Part shown: piece after piece, positions 41,945 to 50,241 of the stretch
Layout of the letters: every line of letters starts with the position of its first letter
Position numbering within the stretch: position 1 is the stretch's first letter
NCBI GenBank assembly: GCA_964471915.1
Contig: CAYYID010000013.1
Coordinates: 37,482-101,481 of the forward strand
Source: JAIEPW01 sp964471915
GTDB lineage: Bacteria > Acidobacteriota > Terriglobia > Bryobacterales > Bryobacteraceae
Length of the DNA stretch: 64,000 nt
Direction of reading: 5' to 3'
Program-made: the position numbers and the translations under genes
Notes under the pieces: generated by a model
What the model was told of the DNA's origin: nothing
What the model saw: the letters and a program-made list of their open reading frames with translations, nothing else
Database searches by the model: none

Positions 41945-43621
41945 ATGAGTCCGGCTCGCTATTGGACAGCCATCTCCGTCCTCCTGCTCGTGATGCTGGT
42001 GACGCAAGTCACGGCCGCGCTCGACGACAGCGCGACCTGGGACGAAGGCACCCACATCGGCGCCGGATACAGCTATTGGAAGACGGGCGACTTCCGGCTG
42101 AACCCGGATCACCCGGCGCTCGGCAGCATGCTCCATACCCTGCCGCTGCTCCTCCTGAACCCGCTGTTGCCCGACTATCACGATTCTTGGAAGAAGGTGA
42201 ACGACCGCGAGTTCGGGATGCGGTTCCTCTACTACAACCGGTACACCGCGGATGAGATCCTGCTCGCGTGCCGATCCGTCGCGATGCTCTTCTCCGCCTT
42301 GCTGGGCATCAGCCTCGCCTGGTGGATGCGGCACTGGTTCGGCGCCACGGCCAGCTTGGCTGCCGTCGCGCTTTACTCGCTCGACCCCACGGTGATCGCC
42401 ATCGGGCATTACGTGACGAATGACATCGCCGGCGCGCTGTTCTTCTTTCTCGCCACGGCGTGCTGGATCGAATATCTGACTACCGGTCGCCGGAAGTTCC
42501 TCCTCTGGGCGGGCATGGCGACGGGACTCGCGATCGGGAGCAAGTTTTCGACGTTCCTGCTCGGCCCCAGCTTTCTGCTGATCTATGCGATCGCCCGCTG
42601 GCGCAAGAGCACGACCCTGGGCTTCGGCCGGCTGCTGGCGGGAGTCGCGACAATTTCCGCGCTGGCCGCCGTCGTGATTTGCGTGGCGTATATCCCGGAG
42701 TTGCGGGCTACTGTCGACCATTGGCGCACCGGAGCGCGGTATGGACCCTACACGACCCCCGTCTGGGACATCGGTCCGTTCCAGCGGACCGCGCCCGGCC
42801 AGGCCTATGAGTGGCTGGCGAAGCAGTTCGCTCTGCCGCACTTCCATTACCTGCGCGGCTTCATGAACCAGATGGACTACTACGGTCGCGGCCAGCCCGG
42901 GTACTTGCTGGGCGAGGTGTCGGACAAGGGCTGGTGGTATTACTTCCCGGTGGCCATCGCGGTAAAGACGCCGCTGAGCGTGCTGCTGCTGGGCGCGTTC
43001 GCCATCGGGCTGGCGTTCGTGCGGCGGCGGTGGACCACGGCGCTGTTGCTGGCCATTCCTCCGGTGCTGTTTCTCGCGACCAGCATGGGATCGGGACTGA
43101 ACGTCGGATACCGGCACCTGCTGCCGGTGTTTCCCTTCGCCTATGCGGCGCTGGCCGGGCTGGTCTGGGAACTAGCGCCGCGGCGGGGTCCCCTGCTGGC
43201 AGCAATCGCGATTGTGGGACTAGCGGTCGAGTCGTGGACCATCGCGCCGCACCACCTCTCGTTCTTCAACATCGCGGCGGGAGGTCCGATGGCGGGGCCG
43301 AAGTACCTGCTCGACTCGAATGTCGACTGGGGCCAGGATGCGAAGCGGCTCGGCCAGTACCAAGAGAAGCAGGACCTCGGCTGGATGTGCGTGATGTACT
43401 TCGGCTCGGCGCACCTTTGGTACCACGGGATCATCGCGCTGGAGGTGCCGAAGTTCGACACGGTGAAGCAGGCGAACTGCGTCGCCGCGGTCAGCGTGTC
43501 GCCGCTGTACGGGTTGTTCATGCCGCCGGGAGCGTTCTCGGAGTTGCGCGCGCGGAAACCGGACGGGCGGATCGGATACTCGATCTGGTTGTACGATCTG
43601 CGCAAGCCGGACCAGCCGTAG
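41945..43621 (+). CDS. Membrane glycosyltransferase, GT39/PMT-like (ArnT superfamily)
   Basis: This is a 558-residue protein with about ten membrane helices. The first helix is followed by DDSATWDEGTHIGAGYSYWKTGDFRLNPDHPALG; the Asp-Glu pair in this loop is the catalytic/metal motif of GT-C enzymes of this group. VTNDIAGALFFFLATACW and GSGLNVGYRHLLPVFPFAYAAL are further conserved loop-helix junctions. The C-terminal periplasmic part contains LLDSNVDWGQDAKRLGQY, typical of acidobacterial members. It should transfer a sugar from a polyprenyl-phosphate donor to a protein or glycan outside the membrane. It lies 21 bp upstream of malQ on the same strand. Confidence 0.87.
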   Translation: MSPARYWTAISVLLLVMLVTQVTAALDDSATWDEGTHIGAGYSYWKTGDFRLNPDHPALGSMLHTLPLLLLNPLLPDYHDSWKKVNDREFGMRFLYYNRYTADEILLACRSVAMLFSALLGISLAWWMRHWFGATASLAAVALYSLDPTVIAIGHYVTNDIAGALFFFLATACWIEYLTTGRRKFLLWAGMATGLAIGSKFSTFLLGPSFLLIYAIARWRKSTTLGFGRLLAGVATISALAAVVICVAYIPELRATVDHWRTGARYGPYTTPVWDIGPFQRTAPGQAYEWLAKQFALPHFHYLRGFMNQMDYYGRGQPGYLLGEVSDKGWWYYFPVAIAVKTPLSVLLLGAFAIGLAFVRRRWTTALLLAIPPVLFLATSMGSGLNVGYRHLLPVFPFAYAALAGLVWELAPRRGPLLAAIAIVGLAVESWTIAPHHLSFFNIAAGGPMAGPKYLLDSNVDWGQDAKRLGQYQEKQDLGWMCVMYFGSAHLWYHGIIALEVPKFDTVKQANCVAAVSVSPLYGLFMPPGAFSELRARKPDGRIGYSIWLYDLRKPDQP

Positions 43622-43642
43622 CGCTATCCTGAGAGCTTCGCC

Positions 43643-45136
43643 ATGAAGTTTCCCCGGTCCAGCGGTATCCTGCTTCACCCGACCAGCCTGCCTTCGCCGC
43701 ACGGGATCGGCGATCTCGGCGCGGAGGCGTTTCGGTTCCTCGATTTTCTCGCGGCCGCCGGCCAGCGCTGGTGGCAGGTGCTGCCGCTTGGGCCGACGGG
43801 CTTCGGCGACTCGCCCTACCAGTGCTTCTCGTGCTTCGCCGGCAATCCGCTGCTGATCGACCTGGAGGCGCTGGCCGCGCGCGGCTGGCTGGACGCCGGA
43901 GCGCTTCGTGGATTCCCAGCCGGGCCCATCGACTTCCAGGCGGTGATCCTCTACAAGCTGGCGCTGCTGGAGGCGGCTTATCACGGGTTTGTCCGGTCCG
44001 CGAGCGGCGGCGACCGGGAGGATCTCGCGGCGTTTCGCTCCGCCCACCAAAGCTGGGTGGAGGACTTCGCGCTCTTCCTCGCGCTCAAGGACGCCCACGG
44101 CGGAGCAGCGTGGACGCAATGGGAAGCGGGCGCGCGCCGGCGCGATCCCCAGGTGCTGGCGACGTGGCGGGAGCGCCTGCATGAGTCCATCGAGGCGCGT
44201 GCGTTTCAACAGTGGATCTTCTTCCGGCAATGGGAGCGGGTGCGGGCGCGAGCCGCGGAACTCGGCATCCGCATCATGGGCGACACACCGATCTACGCGG
44301 CGAGCGATTCGGCGGACGCCTGGTGCCACCCGGATCTCTTCTTTGCGGATGTCCAGGCGGGCGTGCCGCCCGACTACTTCAGCGCCACCGGCCAACTGTG
44401 GGGCAATCCGCTCTACGACTGGGAGGAACATGCGCGGACCGGCTACGCGTGGTGGATCGCGCGGCTCCAGGCTACCTTCGAGCTCTTCGATGGGGTGCGG
44501 ATCGACCATTTCCGGGGCTTTCAGGCGTATTGGGCGGTGCCCGCCGGAGAAACCACAGCGGTGCGCGGCGAATGGCGTCCGGGCCCCGGCGCGAGGTTCT
44601 TCGAAGGCGTGGAATCGGCGATTGCCGGCAGGGCGATCGTAGCGGAGAACCTCGGGGTGATCACGCCGGAAGTGGAAGCGATCCGCGAGCGTTTCGGTTT
44701 CCCGGGCATGGCGATCCTGCAGTTTGCGTTCGGCCACGATCCGCAGGCGCCGACTTTCCGGCCGCACAACTACCCGCGCGACGTCGTAGCGTATACGGGT
44801 ACGCACGACAACGACACGACGGCCGGCTGGTGGAATGAGCGCCCGGAGGGCGACACTCGCTCCGACGCGGAGGTCGCGGCGGAGCGCGCCTTCGCGCTCG
44901 AGTATCTTGGCGCGGACGGGCGCGAAATGCACTGGACGATGATCCGGGCGGCGCTGGCGTCGGTGGCGAATACGGTCCTGATCCCGGCGCAGGATCTGCT
45001 GGGACTGGGGAGCGCGGCGCGCATGAACCTGCCCGCCACGAGCGGGCGCAACTGGAAGTGGCGCCTGCTGCCGGGGGCGCTCACGCCGGAGATTGCGGCG
45101 CGGCTCGCGCGGCTTACGTCGATCTACGGGCGTTGA
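43643..45136 (+). CDS. malQ: 4-alpha-glucanotransferase (amylomaltase, GH77)
   Basis: This is a 497-residue TIM-barrel enzyme. The N-terminus RSSGILLHPTSLPSPHGIGDLG and WWQVLPLGPTGFGDSPYQ are family hallmarks. The nucleophile Asp is in GVRIDHFRGF, the acid/base Glu in IVAENLGVITPEV, and the transition-state Asp in TGTHDNDTTAGWW. It rearranges maltodextrins by transferring alpha-1,4-glucan segments. Its last 23 bp overlap the convergent maf gene. A TATCCT box 12 nt before the ATG may give it its own near-leaderless transcript. Confidence 0.97.
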   Translation: MKFPRSSGILLHPTSLPSPHGIGDLGAEAFRFLDFLAAAGQRWWQVLPLGPTGFGDSPYQCFSCFAGNPLLIDLEALAARGWLDAGALRGFPAGPIDFQAVILYKLALLEAAYHGFVRSASGGDREDLAAFRSAHQSWVEDFALFLALKDAHGGAAWTQWEAGARRRDPQVLATWRERLHESIEARAFQQWIFFRQWERVRARAAELGIRIMGDTPIYAASDSADAWCHPDLFFADVQAGVPPDYFSATGQLWGNPLYDWEEHARTGYAWWIARLQATFELFDGVRIDHFRGFQAYWAVPAGETTAVRGEWRPGPGARFFEGVESAIAGRAIVAENLGVITPEVEAIRERFGFPGMAILQFAFGHDPQAPTFRPHNYPRDVVAYTGTHDNDTTAGWWNERPEGDTRSDAEVAAERAFALEYLGADGREMHWTMIRAALASVANTVLIPAQDLLGLGSAARMNLPATSGRNWKWRLLPGALTPEIAARLARLTSIYGR

Positions 45137-45677
45137 GCGCCTTCAGATGCTGATAGACCAGTGCGACAGGGAGCCCCACGACGTTCGGGTGCGATCCCTC
45201 AAGTGCGGCGATGAACTTCGAGGCGAGCCCCTGAATCGCATAGGCGCCGGCCTTGTCCATCGGCTCGCCTGATGCGACGTACGCGGCGATCTCGGCTTCG
45301 TCGAGCGGGCAGAATGTTACGCGCGTCTCGGCCACGTCTTGGATCACCAGCTCGCCCCCAAGGAGACAGATACCTGTGAGGCATTGATGCTCGCGGCCGG
45401 AGAGCCGGCGCAGCATGCGCGCGGCGTCGGCGGCATCGCGCGGCTTCTCGAGGACTTCGTCGCCAGCGACGACGATCGTGTCCGCCCCGAGCACGATCTC
45501 GCCCGGCCCGCGCGGCACGGCCTCGGCTTTGGCGCGGGAGAGACGCAGGACGTAGTCGCGCGGCGATTCACCCGCGCGGCGGATCTCCTCGACCGGCGTG
45601 GAGCGCACGACGAAGTCCAGCCCCGCGGCGGCCAGTAATTCCCGGCGGCGCGGGGATCCCGAAGCAAGCACCAGCAT
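45114..45677 (-). CDS. maf: Maf family nucleotide pyrophosphatase
   Basis: This is a 187-residue protein. LVLASGSPRRRELLAAAGLDF is the phosphate-binding N-terminus, VLGADTIVVAGDEVLEKPRD contains the catalytic Asp, and DKAGAYAIQGLASKFIAALEGSHPNVVGLPV closes the active site. Maf proteins hydrolyse non-canonical or modified NTPs and prevent their incorporation. It is convergent and overlapping with malQ and divergent from the dciA-like gene. Confidence 0.96.
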   Translation of the reverse strand: MLVLASGSPRRRELLAAAGLDFVVRSTPVEEIRRAGESPRDYVLRLSRAKAEAVPRGPGEIVLGADTIVVAGDEVLEKPRDAADAARMLRRLSGREHQCLTGICLLGGELVIQDVAETRVTFCPLDEAEIAAYVASGEPMDKAGAYAIQGLASKFIAALEGSHPNVVGLPVALVYQHLKALNARRST

Positions 45678-45731
45678 GGGAATCAGGTTGCCACAGCGCC
45701 GGTGGTAAAATCGAGTTTTCCCCGGATCACC

Positions 45732-46136
45732 ATGCAGCGCGCCGCTGGACTACTCCGCAAGCTGAAGCTTCCGGCCGGACTTACCGGCCCGGAAGACATC
45801 GCGCGCGTCGCCTGGCCCGCCGCGGTAGGCAGGAAGATCGCGGACCGGACGCGCGTCGCGGCCGTCGTCCGCAAGTCCCTGGTGATCGAGGTCGAGGACC
45901 AGGTCTGGCAGCGGCAGTTGAACGCTTTGCGCTACACGATCCTCGACAATCTGCGCCGCGTCCTGGGCGACCGGCTGGAGATCGAGGATATTGATTTCCG
46001 GCCGATGCCGCCGAAGCGGCAGCCGCAGCGGGCGGAAAGCGCGGCGGGCACTCCGGCGCGGGATGAATCCGCCGCGATCGCCGACCCGGTGCTGCAGCGG
46101 GTGTACCGCCTGGCGAAGAGGAAAGCGAGCGCGTGA
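45732..46136 (+). CDS. DUF721 (DciA-like) protein
   Basis: This is a 134-residue protein. The DUF721 core is WPAAVGRKIADRTRVAAVVRKSLVIEVEDQVWQRQLNALRYTILDNLRRVLG. DciA, the best-known member, loads the replicative helicase in bacteria that lack DnaC; a plausible but inferred role here. The C-terminal third is basic and alanine-rich. I chose ATG 45732 over the GTG at 45702 because a TAAAAT -10-like box lies at 45706-45711, downstream of that GTG. The stop overlaps the gatC GTG start. Confidence 0.82.
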   Translation: MQRAAGLLRKLKLPAGLTGPEDIARVAWPAAVGRKIADRTRVAAVVRKSLVIEVEDQVWQRQLNALRYTILDNLRRVLGDRLEIEDIDFRPMPPKRQPQRAESAAGTPARDESAAIADPVLQRVYRLAKRKASA

Positions 46137-46429
46137 AGATCACCGGCAAGGAAGTGCGCTATGTCGCGGACCTGGCGAACCTCGCCCTGAGCGACGCCGA
46201 AGTGGAAGCCATGGCCCACGATCTCGACGAGATCCTGGAGCACGCCGCGAAACTGAACGAGATCGACACGGAAGGCGTGGAGCCGATGGCGCAAGTGCTG
46301 GCGGCCGGCGGCACGGCGAACCTGCGCGAGGACACCATCGTGCCGCCGCTGTCGAACGCCGACGCTACAGCGAATGCGGCGCAGAAAGGCGCGGGCTGCT
46401 TCAAGGTCCCGCTGGTGATCGAGCGATGA
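46133..46429 (+). CDS. gatC: Asp-tRNA(Asn)/Glu-tRNA(Gln) amidotransferase subunit C
   Basis: This is a 98-residue protein starting with GTG overlapping the upstream stop. KITGKEVRYVADLANLALSDAEVEAMAHDLDEILEHAAKLNEIDTEGVEP is the family helix bundle, and the C-terminal extended segment LREDTIVPPL is the belt that wraps around GatA/GatB. It stabilises the complex that makes Gln-tRNA(Gln) and/or Asn-tRNA(Asn). It overlaps gatA by 4 bp. Confidence 0.95.
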   Translation: MKITGKEVRYVADLANLALSDAEVEAMAHDLDEILEHAAKLNEIDTEGVEPMAQVLAAGGTANLREDTIVPPLSNADATANAAQKGAGCFKVPLVIER

Positions 46430-47844
46430 CGGTCGGGGAGATCCAGACGGGCCTGCGGGAGCGGCGTTTCTCCGCGGTCGAGTTGTGCGAGAAGTCCCTG
46501 ACGGCGGCGGCCGCCGCTACGGAGTTATCGAACTCGTTCCTCGAACTCGCGCCGGATCGCGCCCGGCGGGCGGCGCAGCGCGTGGATGAGCAGATTGCCC
46601 GGGGCGAGGATCCGGGCGCGCTGGCGGGCGTGCCGGTGGCGGTGAAGGACGTGATCGTCACCAAGGGGATCCGGACCACGTGCGGCTCCCGCATGCTGGA
46701 AAACTACGTGCCGCCGTACGACGCGACCGCCATTGAGCGGATCGAAGCCGCCGGCGCCCTGATCATCGGCAAGACGAACTGCGATGAGTTCGCGATGGGA
46801 TCCTCGAACGAAAACTCGGCGTTCGGTCCGGTGAAGAACCCGCGCGCCATGGATCGCGTCCCGGGCGGGTCTTCGGGTGGCTCGGCAGCGGCGGTCGCCG
46901 AGGGTTCGGCAGTGCTGGCGCTGGGCAGTGATACCGGGGGTTCGGTACGGCAGCCGGCGTCGTTCTGCGGCGTCGTCGGGATCACGCCGACCTACGGCCG
47001 CGTGTCGCGCTACGGATTGACGGCTTTCGCCAGTTCGCTGGACCATATCGGACCGATGGCGCGCACGGTGGAGGACGCCGCCGCGCTGCTCGGCGTGATC
47101 GCCGGCGCCGATCCGCGCGATGCCACTTGCGCCAATGTTCCGGTGCCGGACTACCGCGCTGCGTTGCGGGGACCGGTGGAAGGTTTGCGGCTCGGCGTAC
47201 CCCGCGAGTGGATGCAGGGACTCCCGCCCGAAACAGGGGAGTTGATCACGGCCGCGCTCAAGACGCTCGAGCGCCTGGGTTGCTCCGTGCGGGAGATCAG
47301 CCTGCCGGTCAGCGAGGCCGCCATCGCGTGCTACTACATCATCTGCACGGCGGAGGCGAGCGCCAATCTCGCCCGCTATGACGGCGTGCGGTACACGCGG
47401 CGCGCGGCGAACGCCGGATCGCTGACGGACATGTACCGGGCGACGCGCGGGGAAGGCTTCGGCGCGGAGTGCAAGCGCCGGATCATGCTTGGCACCTACG
47501 TGCTGAGCCACGGCTACTACGACGCCTATTATCTGAAGGCGCAGAAGGTGCGAACGCTGATCGCGCGGGACTACGCGCGCGCGTTCGCGGAAGTGGACGC
47601 GATCATCGGTCCGGTTTCGCCCACGCCGGCTTTCCGGCTGGGGGAAAAGACGGCGGATCCGCTGGAAATGTACCTGGCCGACATTTACACGGTGACCGGC
47701 AGCCTCGCCGGCGTGCCGTGCATGAGCGTGCCGTGCGGCGAGACCGCGGAAGGACTGCCCGTGGGGCTGCAGATCGCGGCCAATCATTTTGAAGAAGCAA
47801 CCATGCTGAAGCTCGCCCATGCCTTCGAGCAGGCGAGCGCATAA
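46426..47844 (+). CDS. gatA: Asp-tRNA(Asn)/Glu-tRNA(Gln) amidotransferase subunit A
   Basis: This is a 472-residue amidase-signature protein. The catalytic triad is Lys74 (VPVAVKDV), Ser149 (PGGSSGGSAAA) and Ser173 (SDTGGSVRQPA), with the usual 24-residue Ser-Ser spacing. It releases ammonia from glutamine and feeds it to GatB for tRNA-dependent amidation. gatB is not in this window, so the complex is encoded at two loci. It is followed after 12 bp by the superoxide dismutase gene in the same run. Confidence 0.97.
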   Translation: MTVGEIQTGLRERRFSAVELCEKSLTAAAAATELSNSFLELAPDRARRAAQRVDEQIARGEDPGALAGVPVAVKDVIVTKGIRTTCGSRMLENYVPPYDATAIERIEAAGALIIGKTNCDEFAMGSSNENSAFGPVKNPRAMDRVPGGSSGGSAAAVAEGSAVLALGSDTGGSVRQPASFCGVVGITPTYGRVSRYGLTAFASSLDHIGPMARTVEDAAALLGVIAGADPRDATCANVPVPDYRAALRGPVEGLRLGVPREWMQGLPPETGELITAALKTLERLGCSVREISLPVSEAAIACYYIICTAEASANLARYDGVRYTRRAANAGSLTDMYRATRGEGFGAECKRRIMLGTYVLSHGYYDAYYLKAQKVRTLIARDYARAFAEVDAIIGPVSPTPAFRLGEKTADPLEMYLADIYTVTGSLAGVPCMSVPCGETAEGLPVGLQIAANHFEEATMLKLAHAFEQASA

Positions 47845-47856
47845 GAAGGAGACGAT

Positions 47857-48468
47857 ATGGCTTTTACCCTGCCCGCATTGCCCTATGCACATGACGCCCT
47901 GGAGCCTCACATCGACAAGATGACGATGGAGATCCATCATGGCAAGCACCACAACGCTTACGTGACGAATCTCAACAAGGCGCTGGAATCGGCTCCCGAA
48001 CTCGCCGGGAAGTCGATCGAGGAGCTGCTCGCGAATAACCTCGCCATCGTACCCGAGGGGATCCGCACGGCAGTCCGCAACAACGGCGGCGGCCACTACA
48101 ACCACACGCTTTTCTGGACGCTGATGGCGCCCAACGCCGGGGGCGCCCCCACGGGCGATCTGGCGGATGCGATCAACGCGGCCTTTGGCAGCTTCGACAC
48201 GTTTAAGGAGAAGTTCAACGCGGCCGGCGTTGGCCGGTTTGGCTCGGGCTGGGCGTGGCTGATTCGCGGCGCCTCCGGGTTGGAGATTGTCTCGACTCCG
48301 AATCAGGACACGCCGGTGATGGAGGGCAAGTCCCCGATCCTCGGCTGTGACGTCTGGGAGCACGCCTACTACCTCAAGTATCAGAACCGCCGGCCCGACT
48401 ACCTGGCCGCGTGGTGGAACGTCGTGAACTGGCAGGAAGCCGCGAAGCGGTTCGCCGCCGGCAAGTAA
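47857..48468 (+). CDS. sodA: Superoxide dismutase, Mn/Fe family
   Basis: This is a 203-residue protein. Metal ligands are His27, His83, Asp165 and His169 (DVWEHAYYLKY). The Gly-rich NNGGGHYNHTLFW and the Gln in NQDTPVME point to the Mn-type or cambialistic subgroup; Fe-type enzymes place the key Gln in the earlier segment. It dismutates superoxide in the cytoplasm; no signal peptide is present. A good AAGGAG Shine-Dalgarno sequence lies before the ATG. It is the last gene of the dciA-like/gatCA run, closed by a strong terminator. The metal choice is inferred. Confidence 0.95.
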   Translation: MAFTLPALPYAHDALEPHIDKMTMEIHHGKHHNAYVTNLNKALESAPELAGKSIEELLANNLAIVPEGIRTAVRNNGGGHYNHTLFWTLMAPNAGGAPTGDLADAINAAFGSFDTFKEKFNAAGVGRFGSGWAWLIRGASGLEIVSTPNQDTPVMEGKSPILGCDVWEHAYYLKYQNRRPDYLAAWWNVVNWQEAAKRFAAGK

Positions 48469-48478
48469 GGTCCTAATC

Positions 48479-48519
48479 GGGCGGGGCGGTCGCGCGACTT
48501 CCCCGCCCTTGGTGTGTTT
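48479..48519 (+). terminator. Rho-independent terminator after sod
   Basis: GGGCGGGG (48479-48486) pairs with CCCCGCCC (48501-48508); the loop contains a further GTCG-CG-CGAC stem. TTGGTGTGTTT follows, an interrupted T tract like the one at 1365-1371. Confidence 0.8.
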
Positions 48520-48531
48520 CCAGAGGATGTA

Positions 48532-50241
48532 ATGGTGCGTGCTCTTTGGCTGCTGCCGGCGGTGCTTGCCGCGCAGAGCTACGACTTCGCCGAACTGGAC
48601 CGCCTGCTGGAGCGTTCGATTCCTTCGGCCAGTACCGGGCTCGCGGTGACGCTGATCCAGAACGGCCAGGTGATCTACCGCAAGTCCTTCGGCCTTTACG
48701 GATCCGATCCGGCGGTGCCGATCGCCTCCGCGAGCAAGTGGTACTCCGGGGCGCTCACAATGGCGCTGGTCGACGAAGGTCGGCTTTCGCTCGATGACAC
48801 CCTGAGCAGGTTCTTCCCCGGTCTGCCGGCCGACAAGGCCTCGATCACCATCCGGCAGTTGTGGAGCCATACCTCGGGAATCGAAGGTTCCGAATCCGGC
48901 TGTCTGAACCGCGTCGACATCTCGCTCGCCGACTGCGCGGCGCAGATCCTGGCGCTGCCGCTCGAAAGCCCGCCGGGAACGGCTCTTTCCTACGGCGGTT
49001 ATTCCATGCAGGTCGGCGGCAGGGTGATCGAGATCGTCACCGGCCGGCGCTGGACCGACTACTGGCGCGAGAAGATCGCCGGGCCGCTGGGGTTCTCGTG
49101 CACGGCGTGGAGCGAAAGCAATCCGCGCGTGGCCGGCGGCGCGGTGTCCTGCCTGGCGGACTACACGAAGTTCCTCACAATGCTCGCCAACCGCGGCGTC
49201 TTCGAGGGGCGGCGTGTGTTGTCGGCCCAATCCGTTTTCGAAATGCAGCAGGACCAGACCCGCGGCGCGCGGATCGTGAGTTCTCCGTACCAGGGGTACG
49301 AGAGTTTGCGGCCGGGAGTCTCCCGCACCCGCTACGGCGTCGGCGAATGGCTCGAGCGACAGGAGCCTTCGGGCGCGCCGATGCAGCTCGGATCCCAGGG
49401 CGCATTCGGCTTCAGTCCGTGGCTGGACCTGCGCCGGAACCTAGTGGGTGTCGTCTCGATGGTCAGTCTGCTCGGCCGCTGGCAGCCGACATACTTCCAG
49501 ATGCGGGATCTCCTGGAGCGCATCATCCCGGAGGCGCAGATAACGCCCTTGAGCATCGCGAGCGCCGGCAGCTATCGCGGAGGATCGGTCGCTCCGGGCG
49601 AGATCCTCGCCGTCTTCGGTAGCGGCATCGGACCGACGGAACTCGCCGGCGGCACGGTGGCCAACGGCCGGGTGGGAACAGCCGCGGGCGGAACGCGCGT
49701 GCTCTTCGACGGCGAAGCCGCGCCGGTTCTGTATGCCAGCGCAGGCCAGACGGGCGCCGTGGCGCCGTTCGGCTTGGAAAACAAGGCGTCCGTGCGGCTC
49801 GAGGTCGAGTACCTGGGCCGCAAGACGTTGCCGGTGGTGGTTCCGGTGGAGCGCACCAAGCCGGCGGTCTTCACCGCGAACAACGCCGGGTCGGGTCAAG
49901 CAGCAGCGTTGAATGAGAACGGCACGATCAACAGTGCGGGAAGCCCCGCCGCCCCGGGATCGGTGATTGTGTTGTATCTCACGGGCGGCGGCCAAACAGC
50001 GCCGGCCTCGAGCGACGGCGCCGTGACGGCGTCCGCGCAGAATCTGGTGGCGCGCACCGCGGTGTTCATGGGCGGCATCGAAGCCGCGGTGATCTACGCG
50101 GGCGCCGCACCGTCGTTAGTCGCCGGCGCGGTGCAGGTGAATGCGCGGATTCCCGGCAATGCGCCGCCGGGCGACGTCCCGGTCACCGTGCGGGTCGACG
50201 GCCGGGACAGCCAGCCCGGCGTCACGATCGCCGTGCGATAG
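48532..50241 (+). CDS. Secreted PF00144 serine hydrolase fused to a TIGR03437-type domain
   Basis: This is a 569-residue protein. An AGAGG sequence 5 nt upstream fixes the ATG at 48532; a signal peptide (LWLLPAVLAAQS) follows. The hydrolase domain (about residues 20-335) has Ser66-x-x-Lys69 (ASASKWY), Tyr in LSYGGYSMQVGGRVIE and QGAFGFSPWLDL in place of the third motif. These variants match family VIII carboxylesterases rather than beta-lactamases. Residues about 345-569 are the TIGR03437-type domain (AGSYRGGSVAPGEILAVFGSGIGP, VLYLTGGGQT, VQVNARIPG), shared with the protein at 21537. It is probably anchored or displayed outside the cell by that domain. Confidence 0.88.
   Translation: MVRALWLLPAVLAAQSYDFAELDRLLERSIPSASTGLAVTLIQNGQVIYRKSFGLYGSDPAVPIASASKWYSGALTMALVDEGRLSLDDTLSRFFPGLPADKASITIRQLWSHTSGIEGSESGCLNRVDISLADCAAQILALPLESPPGTALSYGGYSMQVGGRVIEIVTGRRWTDYWREKIAGPLGFSCTAWSESNPRVAGGAVSCLADYTKFLTMLANRGVFEGRRVLSAQSVFEMQQDQTRGARIVSSPYQGYESLRPGVSRTRYGVGEWLERQEPSGAPMQLGSQGAFGFSPWLDLRRNLVGVVSMVSLLGRWQPTYFQMRDLLERIIPEAQITPLSIASAGSYRGGSVAPGEILAVFGSGIGPTELAGGTVANGRVGTAAGGTRVLFDGEAAPVLYASAGQTGAVAPFGLENKASVRLEVEYLGRKTLPVVVPVERTKPAVFTANNAGSGQAAALNENGTINSAGSPAAPGSVIVLYLTGGGQTAPASSDGAVTASAQNLVARTAVFMGGIEAAVIYAGAAPSLVAGAVQVNARIPGNAPPGDVPVTVRVDGRDSQPGVTIAVR

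Noticed and set aside
46525..49230. A 901-codon open frame on the minus strand across gatA, sod and the serine hydrolase
   Set aside because: It lies wholly opposite well-conserved genes, has a low-complexity Arg/His/Ala-rich translation and no recognisable domain; long antisense frames are expected at this GC content.
48532..50241. Inactive hydrolase because the Tyr-x-Asn motif reads Tyr-Gly-Gly
   Set aside because: Family VIII esterases of this fold often lack that Asn, and the Ser66-x-x-Lys69 pair and the GAFG-W-D motif are intact.
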